Assembly: GCA_029964075.1 (NCBI GenBank)
Contig: CM057144.1
Location: 8,331,281-8,395,280, forward strand
Length of the DNA stretch: 64,000 bases
DNA from: Patiria pectinifera
Taxonomy: Eukaryota; Echinodermata; Asteroidea; Valvatida; Asterinidae
Reading direction: 5' to 3'
Shown: one piece after another, positions 19,694 to 29,900 of the stretch
Position numbering within the stretch: the stretch's first letter is position 1
Layout of the letters: every line of letters begins with the position of its first letter
Translations under genes and position numbers: made by a program
The notes under the pieces: generated by a model
What the model was told of the DNA's origin: nothing
Seen by the model: the letters and a program-made list of their open reading frames with translations, nothing else
Databases searched by the model: none

Positions 19694-20936
19694 GTAGGCC
19701 CGATGGTGGGTCCTGAAATCCCCGAAAATGTCATGTTTTGGATTGTCTACTTATATACTTTTTCAAACATCTTGTTGAAAGGAAAACAACCTAATGTCTT
19801 ACCGTTCCCGAGAAAAGACGAAAAAACAACTGGTTGTTTACATCAGACACGACGGAGTACGAATACGTTTTTCCTGTCGTTTTCAATGTACGATAAACTG
19901 GTTGACGTTGTATGTGTCTGTATACAGCACCGTGCTCGCGAACAGCGGGGCGGTGACTAGTCTGGTTCTCAGACCAAAAGATTAATGTAAGAATGCTGCA
20001 AATTAAGTCTTGAAAGCACCAAATAGAATGCCCCCAAAAGAAAACAAACATTAGGAACAAAATCTAGAGTGCCAAAAAAAAAATTGAAATTGAATGCCCT
20101 AACAATGAATAAGTAACCCCAATTTGATCCGATGTGTCAAAATCACGCGAAATTGAATGGCCAATAATGAAACTGATCAGAAAAATTCGGAAATTGGCCG
20201 GGAAAACAATATTATATGTAACGTTCAGCCGTTTCTAATGCATGACAACTATTTGTGTACTAGTGTTAGTGGCAGGCGCGGTTCTAGAACCAATATTTTT
20301 GGGGGGCTAGCACGGTGGATCCAGAATTTTTTTCAGGGAGGCGTGCTGAAATGTAGACCGGTTATTTTTTTCCAGACACTTAGGCCTCCGAAATTCAGGG
20401 ACTCATGCCATATTTTCAATGGGGAGCGCCAATAAAATCTTAAAATCATTCACACTATATTAACTAATACACCCTTGTAACGGCTATCTCTTCTTTAGGG
20501 GGAGACCGTTCGCATGTAGATCACAATCCTTCTTTTTGCTAATGCATTTTTTTTTTAACGGCATTTCTTTTGGGGGGCTAGACAAAATGTTGGGGGCTAC
20601 AGCCCCCCTAGCCCCCCCACGTAGAACCGCGCCTGGTTGAACTTAGTGGATAATAAACTGGCTTCTTCGTTGTCTCAGGTTGTGTTGATGTCACGGTGTG
20701 CTGGCTTCTGTGAAGGCACGTCTTCAGCAGACCCAGTGATTGGCTTCAGAAGTGTCTTGAGACATCCGTTCCAATATCGGTGCATAAGCTGCCAAGACGG
20801 AATATCTGCCATGAAGGCCGTTCGTCTTCGATGCAGAAACAACGAGAGAGTGTACGCTGTGTATCGCTACATTCTGCAATGCAAGTGCTCAAGTTGCAAA
20901 AGTGGTTTGCATCTTCGCGCAATGATGTACTCCTAA
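19538..20936 (+). CDS. Secreted cystine-knot hormone-like protein (GPA2/bursicon type), 2 exons
   Basis: Join of 19538-19693 and 20679-20936, 137 residues; the donor AAG|GTAGGC and acceptor TTGTCTCAG are phase 0. A signal peptide covers residues 1-26 (hydrophobic LTFLLVLSFFVSAATA). Ten cysteines follow at 33, 49, 59, 63, 87, 90, 104, 120, 122 and 125. CAGFC (59-63, the CxGxC ring motif) and CKC (120-122) are the marks of a glycoprotein-hormone-type cystine knot. The 9-residue gap between Cys49 and Cys59 and the 13-residue gap between Cys90 and Cys104 match, from memory, both GPA2 and bursicon alpha. CISC at 87-90 lies between the CC of GPA2 and the CxCC of bursicon. The short gap before CKC favours GPA2. 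No N-glycosylation sequon is seen. Likely a secreted subunit acting on an LGR-type receptor (family inference). The intron holds two transposon pieces. Confidence 0.78.
20000..20212. mobile_element. Right-end relic of the outer TA transposon, intronic
   Basis: Matches 7095-7333 (AATTGAATGGCC, GAAACTGATCAGAAAAATTC, then GGAAAAC). With the interior relic at 18430-18920 it brackets exon 1 of the hormone-like gene in the element's own order. Confidence 0.75.
20273..20635. mobile_element. MITE, TIR CAGGCGCGGTTCTA, in the intron
   Basis: Starts CAGGCGCGGTTCTAGAACC and ends AGAACCGCGCCTG, with G-rich and C-rich subterminal runs (GGGGGGCTAG, CTAGCCCCCC). TTAGTGG flanks it at 20266-20272 and 20643-20649 with a 6-bp offset. 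CAG-starting termini fit a hAT-type MITE. It ends 43 bp before exon 2. Confidence 0.82.
20679..20936 (+). CDS. Exon 2 of the hormone-like gene
   Basis: 85 codons plus TAA; it encodes the eight remaining cysteines of the knot. The acceptor tract CTTCTTCGTTGTCTCAG lies within 44 bp of a MITE end. Confidence 0.82.
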   Translation, partial: VVLMSRCAGFCEGTSSADPVIGFRSVLRHPFQYRCISCQDGISAMKAVRLRCRNNERVYAVYRYILQCKCSSCKSGLHLRAMMYS

Positions 20937-21276
20937 ACAAATTTGTCGCGTATCATTTATAAACATTATGTAATGGTAATGGTTTAGAGTGTTATAACTG
21001 AGATTGAAGTTATGCATTGAGTTCCGAAAAGGAGGCTCGTAATAGTACATGTATTTTTAAGTGACTTTTTAACATTCAGTAATCAAATGCCTTTTCTCAT
21101 AATTTCCTAGTTATGGTTTTAATTTAAACTTGTGTAGAAAGTATAGCCCAAGAATGTGCCACAGTCTCGCACTGGTACATCACGCATTTTAATCAACTAC
21201 ATGTACACTTAAGTTAACTTACTTAGGGATACAACTATTGCTTATAGAATCTACACTACACTGCAAATTGTGAAAT

Positions 21277-21615
21277 CAGGGGCGGATCCAGGAATTTTCG
21301 CAGGGGGGGGGGGTGTGTTTCATCAGCCAAAAAAATCTGAAAATGTTTTACAATATAAGTCGGAAACCCCCGCTGTGACACCCAAATAAAATTATACTGG
21401 TATAATGTCCGCCTGTTCAAAATACGGTACCCATTCTGTAATCTAGTGTTAATAATCGTCGAATTTGAACTTGGCCTCCGTAAAATCAAAAACTGTGGGG
21501 GCTGGGGCTGGTACCATATTATTTCAATAGGGGGGGGGGGTCCGACTTATATTGTAAACATTTGTATGATAAAAAATTTTTTGGACGGAGCTGGGGGGGG
21601 TTGGATCCGCGCCTG
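21277..21615. mobile_element. MITE, TIR CAGGGGCGGATCCA
   Basis: Starts CAGGGGCGGATCCAGGAATT and ends TTGGATCCGCGCCTG, with G-runs inside both ends. GAAAT occurs on both sides. It resembles 20273-20635 and is likely the same hAT-type group. No ORF. Confidence 0.8.
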
Positions 21616-22199
21616 GAAATGATTAGACAATGGAGAAAAGTGTTCTTGGTGTTGTCCCTTACAAACTGCCGTGAATTTAAATTTAAGGACATCGCAACAA
21701 CTACGAAAAGAAGTTCAAAATGATCATCATAGTCTTTTTATTTTATCTCAAAAGTTGTGGATGCCTATGAAAATCTTGAGATGACTGATAAATGTATTCT
21801 GAGATTATAATTTTGAGGAGTATATCAGTCACCCATCAACATCCTCAAAGTGTTCTACTTGCATCCCCGGGCCCCTTGCAAAACCAACAGACGACGTGTG
21901 GCGGCATCTGTGACAAAGCTGGCCGGCTTGCTTTGAGACTCTGTAGCTTCACGCCAGTAGCAACAAAGATAGCCGGTGATCTGCTTAACAACCAGTCACC
22001 CATCTTCTACTATGCGTCTGTACAAGAGAACTATCATGGATGCTCCAACATTCACCAAGTATAATGTATAGAATTCTTGAACAAATGTTTACCACATTTG
22101 AAAACTGAATGGAAATGTTTTCAAGATTGTAATGATCATCTTTGAGAAAATGGTATGTCTTATAATTTGGAATTAAGCTTTGAGGACATTATGGAACAA
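21616..22199. other. Intergenic, no feature recognised
   Basis: It lies between the convergent genes. An ORF at 21792-22064 has no recognisable family features. It probably includes the 3' UTR of neither gene that I can define. Confidence 0.4.
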
Positions 22200-22330
22200 A
22201 ACGCCATGGTCCCGTGGTTAAGGTGTATGACTCCAGTATAATGGTGTGCAATTGCCTCTCTCCACACAGGAATATGAATGGGTACCTGTGAGGGTAGATG
22301 AATGAATTTCAGCCGAGTGGTCTCGTGGCC
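22200..22330 (+). mobile_element. SINE remnant (shared core)
   Basis: ATTGCCTCTCTCCACACAGG and GGGTACCTGTGAGGG match the core of the SINEs at 45300-45400 and 48910-49020 (CTTCTCTCCACCCAGGAG, TACCTGTGAGGGCAG). The head GGTCCCGTGGTTAAGG is tRNA-like. Confidence 0.65.
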
Positions 22331-22685
22331 CGATGACTGGGGGAATAATTGTAAAGGGCTTTTAGATTGTTGATACAATGGAAAGCACCATAAAAGCACT
22401 TCAATTATATTAAGTCATTTGATATTAAAGGTCATATTATCTGCCTGAGATCGTTAATCCAGTGCTAGGTGTTGTCTTAAATATTAACACCCTCCTGTGA
22501 CGTCATACTTGTTTTTTCCTCGTCATTATTTTGCACGAATGGAGCACGGCGCGCCATTCGGCATCTGACGAATGGCGTAGCCACTTATGTATAATTCAGT
22601 AATTTTACAGAATCACAGCAAGACACTTATATTTTCGTTCTCCTTTTTCCCTTCATTTAAAAAGAAATGGTCGCTGGATAATAGA

Positions 22686-22762
22686 CATAGCAGGATTCAA
22701 ACCAGGGACCATTGCATCCATAGCTCATCTCGTTTACCATTAGGCTACTGTGGCAGCTTGAC
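22686..22762 (-). mobile_element. tRNA-like SINE head
   Basis: On the - strand an A-box-like AGTAGCCTAATGGTAA and a B box GGTTTGAATCC are 45 nt apart. The acceptor stem does not close, so it is a tRNA-derived repeat and not a tRNA gene. Confidence 0.6.
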
Positions 22763-23220
22763 GACTGCCGTTCTTTTAAATGATATTCACTAAATAATAA
22801 CAATGATGTGACGTCATTGTTCTTTTCTCATAAATAAACAAAATTGATTTTCCCATTTTATCAAATTCAACACTGAAGATATACAAAGGCCTTCGTTCAA
22901 GCAATAATGAGGAATTCTTGGAGGGTGTTAAGTAGGTTAATACACACGGTAGCGCGGCATTCACCCACGAGCGGTGCGCTCCTCTGTATTATCCTTAACG
23001 AAAATATTAGTATTTACCAAGCCATATTGAAAGTGATAAATTGCTGTAGAATTGTGATTTGTCAACTGTAGATTTGTCTATATATAGATTTGCAATATAA
23101 TCTACAGTTTAAACAATAGTGTGGCATCACAGAAATAGTTTCCAATATAAGGTCTTGCCCTTTACCGACATATAAATATACTTAGTGTGCTACCTCCCGA
23201 GTGAACGTTTGAAAAAAAAC

Positions 23221-23289
23221 TCCAGTTGGACTCAATCCACGACCTCCTGCTTTCTAGTGCAGACGTCTTGCCATTCGACCACCGAGCTT
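23221..23289 (-). mobile_element. tRNA-like SINE head, copy of 31733-31803
   Basis: On the - strand it reads GCTCGGTGGTCGAATGGCAA through GCACTAGAAAGCAGGAGGTC to a decayed B box (GATTGAGTCC). It is nearly identical to the + strand copy at 31733. Confidence 0.7.
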
Positions 23290-23893
23290 AAGTAGTTTTA
23301 AGTATGAATAACACAGGAACAAATTATTCTTACATTCATGGAATACAGAAATGTAATGCATTTATGTCTTATTCACCCACATACAGTCAGTGGTAGATGC
23401 AGGATTTTTGATTGGGAGTAACTTCGGTGTTAAAATCCCAAGATAATCAGGGGGGGGGGGGGGTTGAGATGGGTGGTTGAGGCTTAGCAGTCATAAACAC
23501 CAAAAGCTTGAAGCAATAAATCAAATTGCGCAATAACAGGATTGTGCAGGATTGTGGGAGGGAGAGCCTAAACATCACCAGTTTACATAGGAATTAATGC
23601 CTCTTGATAATACAAGTACAAAGATTTTGCACACTTGTTTGCTGCCTGCTCTTAACACATTATTAAGGAATGCTAAACAAAGTCTCAAAAACGGATTAAG
23701 ACCAAATAAATCCAAAGCCAGTTCTTTTCAAACGTGTGATCTAGTATGTATCTCATGGTTTCTGTCAGCAATAACCATTTAATGAGGGATGTAGTAGTGC
23801 ATCACAGGTTACGGTTGTCAAGAGCTTCCCATTGTTGGGATGTTGAAGACATTAGCACTGTGAAAAGACTTTGCAAGGCACTTCTCCTGTTGC

Positions 23894-23958
23894 TTACAAA
23901 AGCTCAAACTCCTCATCAGAATCATACGTAGGGTCCTCCTCTACCTCATCTCTTATTT
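23894..23958 (-). CDS. ATG4: ATG4 terminal exon with LIR
   Basis: Encodes IRDEVEEDPTYDSDEEFELL and TAA. The acidic run followed by FELL is the C-terminal LIR-type motif. Acceptor CTTTTCAG; two nucleotides complete the Glu codon from the previous exon. Confidence 0.9.
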
Positions 23959-26900
23959 CTGAAAAGACAATTTAGTGCACATTCTTTTCAAGGATAATTA
24001 ACTTGGATGTTATCATCTATTTGATATAAAACCAATTTTAAATAACATACCAAAGCTGGCCATAACCTGTCTTTGCTTTTCCATCATCATTTACTAGAAA
24101 CACTCAACTATTTATACAGCTTGGTGCAACTAAGTTATCAAAGTGTATGTAATGTTTTTCTTATTTCGAAATATCCCTTTCATTAATTTTTCAACTATCG
24201 ATGTTTGCCAATTGATTAGTGAATTTTTGATGTACTTCTTGCCCCTTGCTTTGACGAAATTGAAAGAATGTAATGTATGTGATAAAACTATTTGAATTTG
24301 AAGATCTCATTTGTGGAGTAAATGCTCAATGAATTTGAATGACTGTTTGGAATCACTGAATACTGATGTACAACAGTTATTATTTTAAAATCAAATCAAA
24401 TCACCAAGATAAGCAATTAAATTATTTTCTGGTGGTAACTGGCCAGGAATTATTGACATTTTCTAAAGCTTTTTTTAAAAACAATCTTGTAATAGCCATT
24501 CATTTTTTGATACGGTGTTACTGACATTCACCACAAAATGTAAATCTATTTAAATCTGTACTGATTTAAGGGGGAAAACTTGATTAAAAAACAGGTCAGT
24601 TAAATGAACAACCACTAGACAGCAGCAAACAAAATATGTTTATAAGTAATTTAGCTGGGAACTGCAGCTTTCCATTAAATACATGTATCTAACAGCTCAA
24701 TTTTGATTGCACAATTCCCAATGGCTTTTCAGAGTATATGAAATCAATCAAAAATAAAATAATCATACATGTACCTCCTAAAGGTCGCAAAAATTAATAG
24801 TACATAATTTGATGATTTTGAAAAGAATAAATGAATAAACCATCTCAAAATTTGTCACCAAACAAGAACATATGAGAACAATTAAATTAATGCTTGTCAG
24901 AAGAGTGACTCATTTCACAAGGTAAATAGTGGACGACTTAGTTTCATGTCATAGGAATGCTTTCACAACAAATAGATGCAATATTGATTTGCTTCTTGTT
25001 TGAATAAACAAACGACATAATGACATACCAAAGCTGGTGTCCATACTGGATTGGCCAGGGTCAAATGGTGGCCAATGGGATGGTCGTTCCTCAGTCAACT
25101 CAAACATTGGACTTAAATCCTGCTCTTTTATTACCTGCAAATAAAAATAATCCTGGATGTGAAATGTGTTGATGGTTAGCTCATTGGAAGATGTCAACAT
25201 ATCCTGCAAGGTATGAAGTAAATGTATAAAGTAAGATGGCTTTAGATGATATATTTAATCTTGTTTAAGTTCCTTATTAAAGTTTTACATAACTGATCAT
25301 TACAAATCTTATTGTTTGCTTAGTGTTTATGTTTTCCACTTTTTCCAATGGGGGAATGGCACCCCCACCCCCCCCCCAACTGTTGGTAGGTCACACAATA
25401 GTGTACTCATGGAAAAGGGCGTGCCCTATCGACGAATGAGGTTTATTCCCCCCCCCTCCCCCCGTGCTTTGACCCTCCCACCTTCAAAAGTGTTGAATGT
25501 TCTCGCACTGATGACAATGACTGTATGTTTATACATGTACATGTACCTGTTGTATGTCTCTGCACCAGGCTTCAAAGTCAGCCTCATCTTGACAATAGTA
25601 TCCCTGAAGGAAAAAAAAAATATATGAAGGCTGATTCATAACTCACTGCAAAAGGGAACGCCAATGTGATGTCATGCTAATGTTTTGCTCGGCAAAATCG
25701 CAAAGTTGAGCACATTGGCTTTGCATTTGCATGAAGTGTGAACTGAGCTTTACTACTTAGGATCATTACGAGGCAACATCAAAATGGTATACTGTAATGT
25801 ATACAAAAACTGTGAAACGTGAAAAAAAAAACTTTATTGCAAAATTTCAAAAATATTTAAATGAACCCCACTTTAGAAACAGGGCATTTTTAAAGTATTC
25901 TGCCCTCAAGTTCCATCTTACAAAGCATTTGCATCATATTATGATCTGAATATACAAATATACCTAAAAGAATATACAATTAACCCTTAAAGGGCCGGGG
26001 GGGGGGGGAAGTTTCTGTGACACCCTTGAAAAAAATGTTTAGCGACCCGAGTTGGTCTCAAGTCTTGCGCATCTTTTGATACCAAAAAAATAAAATTCCG
26101 ACCAAGGGTTGTCATGCAGTGAAAAAATTACGGCGCTACGTGCCGTGAAAAAACTTCATTTTTCCATATTCATAGTGTACACAAAGCCAAATTACTATTA
26201 ATGCATATGAATAATTAATTAGCCATAATTCCAAAACCATCTGACCTATAGTCATGAAGTTTCTTGGGTATGTTCATGTTAACTTGTTCTATGCATGTAC
26301 CCAGTTTAACAATTTTTCGTCACTCGATGACCAAGATCTTAGGCCCCCTTTTTGCATTTCAGGATTGTTATTCATTGTACAAGTACATGTATCACTAAAC
26401 ATTGACTGGCTTATTCATTGAAGTAGGCTATGGCACGCCATAGCGGAATTTATTCAACCCTACATGGCAACTGCCAACATTATGAAATACATCACAACTT
26501 TTTTTAAAAATATGTCAACATTTTAAAAAATATGTCAACATTTTTAAAAATAAATATTTTTTTCTTTAAATGAGTTCTTCAACGATGCCTATTTTCTGCA
26601 AGAGACCAGTCGCGTGTATACAAACTGCGATGATTGTTTTATACAATTTATTTATTCATTTATTTATTTGTTTTTGTAGTCATGAGATAAAACTGAGCTG
26701 TGACATAACAATGTGTATGGAGACCTAATTGCTCCTCTGATTCAATTTGATCATACTTGAATTCAATTTACACCTTCAACTGGTTCGTTCTCATTGATCA
26801 ACTGAAAATTTCAACTTGAAACTAGCTGTTTGTGGATAAACACGTGGCTGTTTTGGTAATGTTTTGTTGTATGTTTATGTCATCTTATAGACAAATAGGA

Positions 26901-29900
26901 CAGAGATGTGCAGTAGAAAGTCGCATAGTGATCAGTGCCAACATTTTGGTAGCTTTAGGCTCATAAAAATGCACAATTAACCCTAAGAGGGGGGGGGGGG
27001 AATTCCACCCCACCCCCTCAACTTTTTCCACAATACCCTTGAAAAAAAACTGTTTCACAACCTGAGCTAATCTGACTTTTCAGCCTCGAGGCTTGCGCAT
27101 CTTTTTCATAACAAAAACGGAAAATTTGGACCAAGGCTTGCGGCGCAGCAAAAACATTTCTGGTGCAGCATGCCATACATAGTGTACACAAAGCAGAATT
27201 GCCATTCATGCATATGAATAATTAATTAGCAATAATTCCAAAACCCTTTGACCTATACACGACTCCAGCGAGATTACTAAAACGCTTGAGGGCGCCCTAC
27301 TACCAGGTCACTGCTGTGTACATCGAGAAATATAAACACGATCATGATGAGCGACGGTGAAGGCCTATTTGTCATAATGTGGAAGTCGACACAAAATTAC
27401 AAATTTTGCCCTACTCCTAATTTCTTGAATTAATCTGGATGACCACATGAACTAAACTTGCCAAGGCAAGTAAGAAGGGACACTCAGGAAGAAACTGTGC
27501 TGTCTACAACTGCTCAAATAGCAGTAAAAAGATCCAAATTTGGAAAAAACTCAGTGTGATGTTCACCCGCCTTTGATACACAGCGAGTGTACATGCATGA
27601 AGCTGTTTTCGTTGTACAGATTTCCAAACCGTGAAGATCAGGCAGAAATTTGTCGGCAGTGGATACAAAACATCTCTCTATATTTTTTTTATTTATTATT
27701 TGTTTATATTCATGCGAGAAAATGTTTTAGATGTGCAGCCATCGCAAATTTACCCTTTTAGGGGCGTGGCATCCATAAAAAAGGGGGGCGGGACTTGTCG
27801 TGCCCGCAGTGAAAATGGTTTTTCCCACTTGTTACAAAAGCTGGAGACTTCACAAAGACATAATCATATAGATTATTATTGTTTTCCAGATTCGGAGCCA
27901 CCAAAAAAAGTACCTTTTTGGGGGCGTGGCAGCTATTAAAAGAAAAGGGGGGGTTTAATTATTATGCCCACTTTGGAAAACATTGTGCCCATATTTTATG
28001 AACAAATAAAACGTCCCACAGACGTTTATATTCACGAGAAAAAAAATTCCAGTTGTGGAGCCATCTTGAACACACCCTTTTAGGGGTGTGGCAACCATAT
28101 AAGAAAAAAAGGGGGGGGGGTTTCATTATGCCCACCCTGGAAATATTGTTCCCACACTCATAGAGAAATGGAACTTTCCACAAACATTGACATTCATGAG
28201 AAAAAAAATTCCAGATGTGGAGCCATCTCGAACACACCCTTTTAGGGGCATGGCAGCCATATTGAAAAAAAAGGGGCGGGGTTCTCATTATGCCCAACAT
28301 GAGAAAAATGTGCCCACATCTCATAAACGAATGAAGCTAATTCCCTAGGACATTAATACTCATGAGAAAAAAAAAAGTCACACGTGAAGCCATCGTAAAC
28401 ACACCCTTTTAGGGGCGTGGCAGCCGTAGTAAAATGGGGGGGGGGGGTAGTCATGATGCCCCTATAAAAGAAAGTCATGCCTACCTTTCGTTAATGGATT
28501 AAACTCCACACGGACAATATATTCATGAAAATCTTTCCTTTTTTTTTTATTTGAAGCCATCACAAACTTATCCTTTTTTAAAGATGCATGGCATCTATTT
28601 TAAAAAAATGGGGGATGGGGTGCTACTAATCATTTGTCCACCATCGAACTTTCATAAATGACTAAACTTCACATAAACTTGGTGCAAGATAATAAATTCA
28701 TATGTAGAGCCACAGCAAACTCTTCCTTTTAGAGGTGTGAGGGGCCTACTCACTGTGCCCACAATTGCAATTTTTATATTTTGTTGTTGATTTCTTAGAA
28801 TGTTGATTGGCCCATAACCTATATTATTTGGTAATACAATGACTTACACCAAAGAGCATGGGTAAGTACCGGTAGGCTAACCCGTGTTATAGGGTTCAAT
28901 GTGTGTACTTGCACCTATATTATCATGCACATCTAAATTCCAGAGTAATTTCATAATTACAAATACACAGCACACAATGGCAGCCCTAAACTGTAACATT
29001 TAACATTTAAGGGCCATGGAAATCCTTTTTTTACGGGGTGGGGGGGGGTGTAAAATCCCCCTACCCGCTACCCGTTGCGCCGCATTGACAGCAGATTGGA
29101 TAACAACACAATGTACTCGCCTCACAAAGTGGTGGTCACGTCCACTATGACTTCACATTCAATGAATCTGTGTACCCCCACCATAAAACCCCTCTGTTCT
29201 CTTTAAAATGGTATATCAAGCTCTGATGAGTGGTTTCTTTTTACCCCGACCAAATCCATTAAAAATGTTTATACTTCATACAGGTGCGACACTGCATATG
29301 CCTTTTGGTCTGTCAGAAAAAAAGGCAGGGGAAACAATGTATTTGAAGAAGTAACACTAGTCTTTCCAAGACTAACTGAGGTACCCCAGTTTATACCCCA
29401 ATTCAGAAATTGCTGCAGTTGAAAGGTTAACAATAATTCTACAGATGAAGGAACCAGTAACTGGGTTGATATAGATTAGGCAAGAATGCATAGTGTAAGA
29501 AAACAAAGGGTTTGCCAACAGTAACTTCCAACTATGAAGGCGGCCCTACTCCAACACATTAAACAGCTATCTGAGGTGGATTTTATTATATGAAACGCTG
29601 TCAAAATTTTCCATGTTGTGCATATTGAGTACCCCCCCCCCATTTTAAAAATGGATGCCGCGCCTCTAAAAGGGTAGGTTTGTGATGGCTTCACATTAAA
29701 AAAAATCCATTTAATCCATTTATGAAAGGTAGGCATGACTTTCTTTTATAGGGGCATCATGACTACCCCCCCCCCCCCCCCAGGGTGTGCTTACGATGGC
29801 TCCACGTGTGATTTTTTTCTCGTGAGTATTAATGTCTGTGGGAATTAGCTTCATTCGTTTATGAGATGTGGGCACATTTTTCTCATGTTGGGCATAATGA

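Noticed and set aside
23389..23470. hAT-type MITE starting CAGTGGTAGATGCAGG
   Set aside because: Only one terminus is visible; no matching inverted end or duplication was found. A similar lone right end occurs near 32299.
24048..24070. Possible ATG4 microexon (GTTATGGCCAGCTTTG on the - strand, with AG and GT borders)
   Set aside because: Its length breaks the phase between the flanking exons and creates a stop with the next exon. Similarity to the donor of exon f (CCAGCTTTGGTATG) is probably chance.
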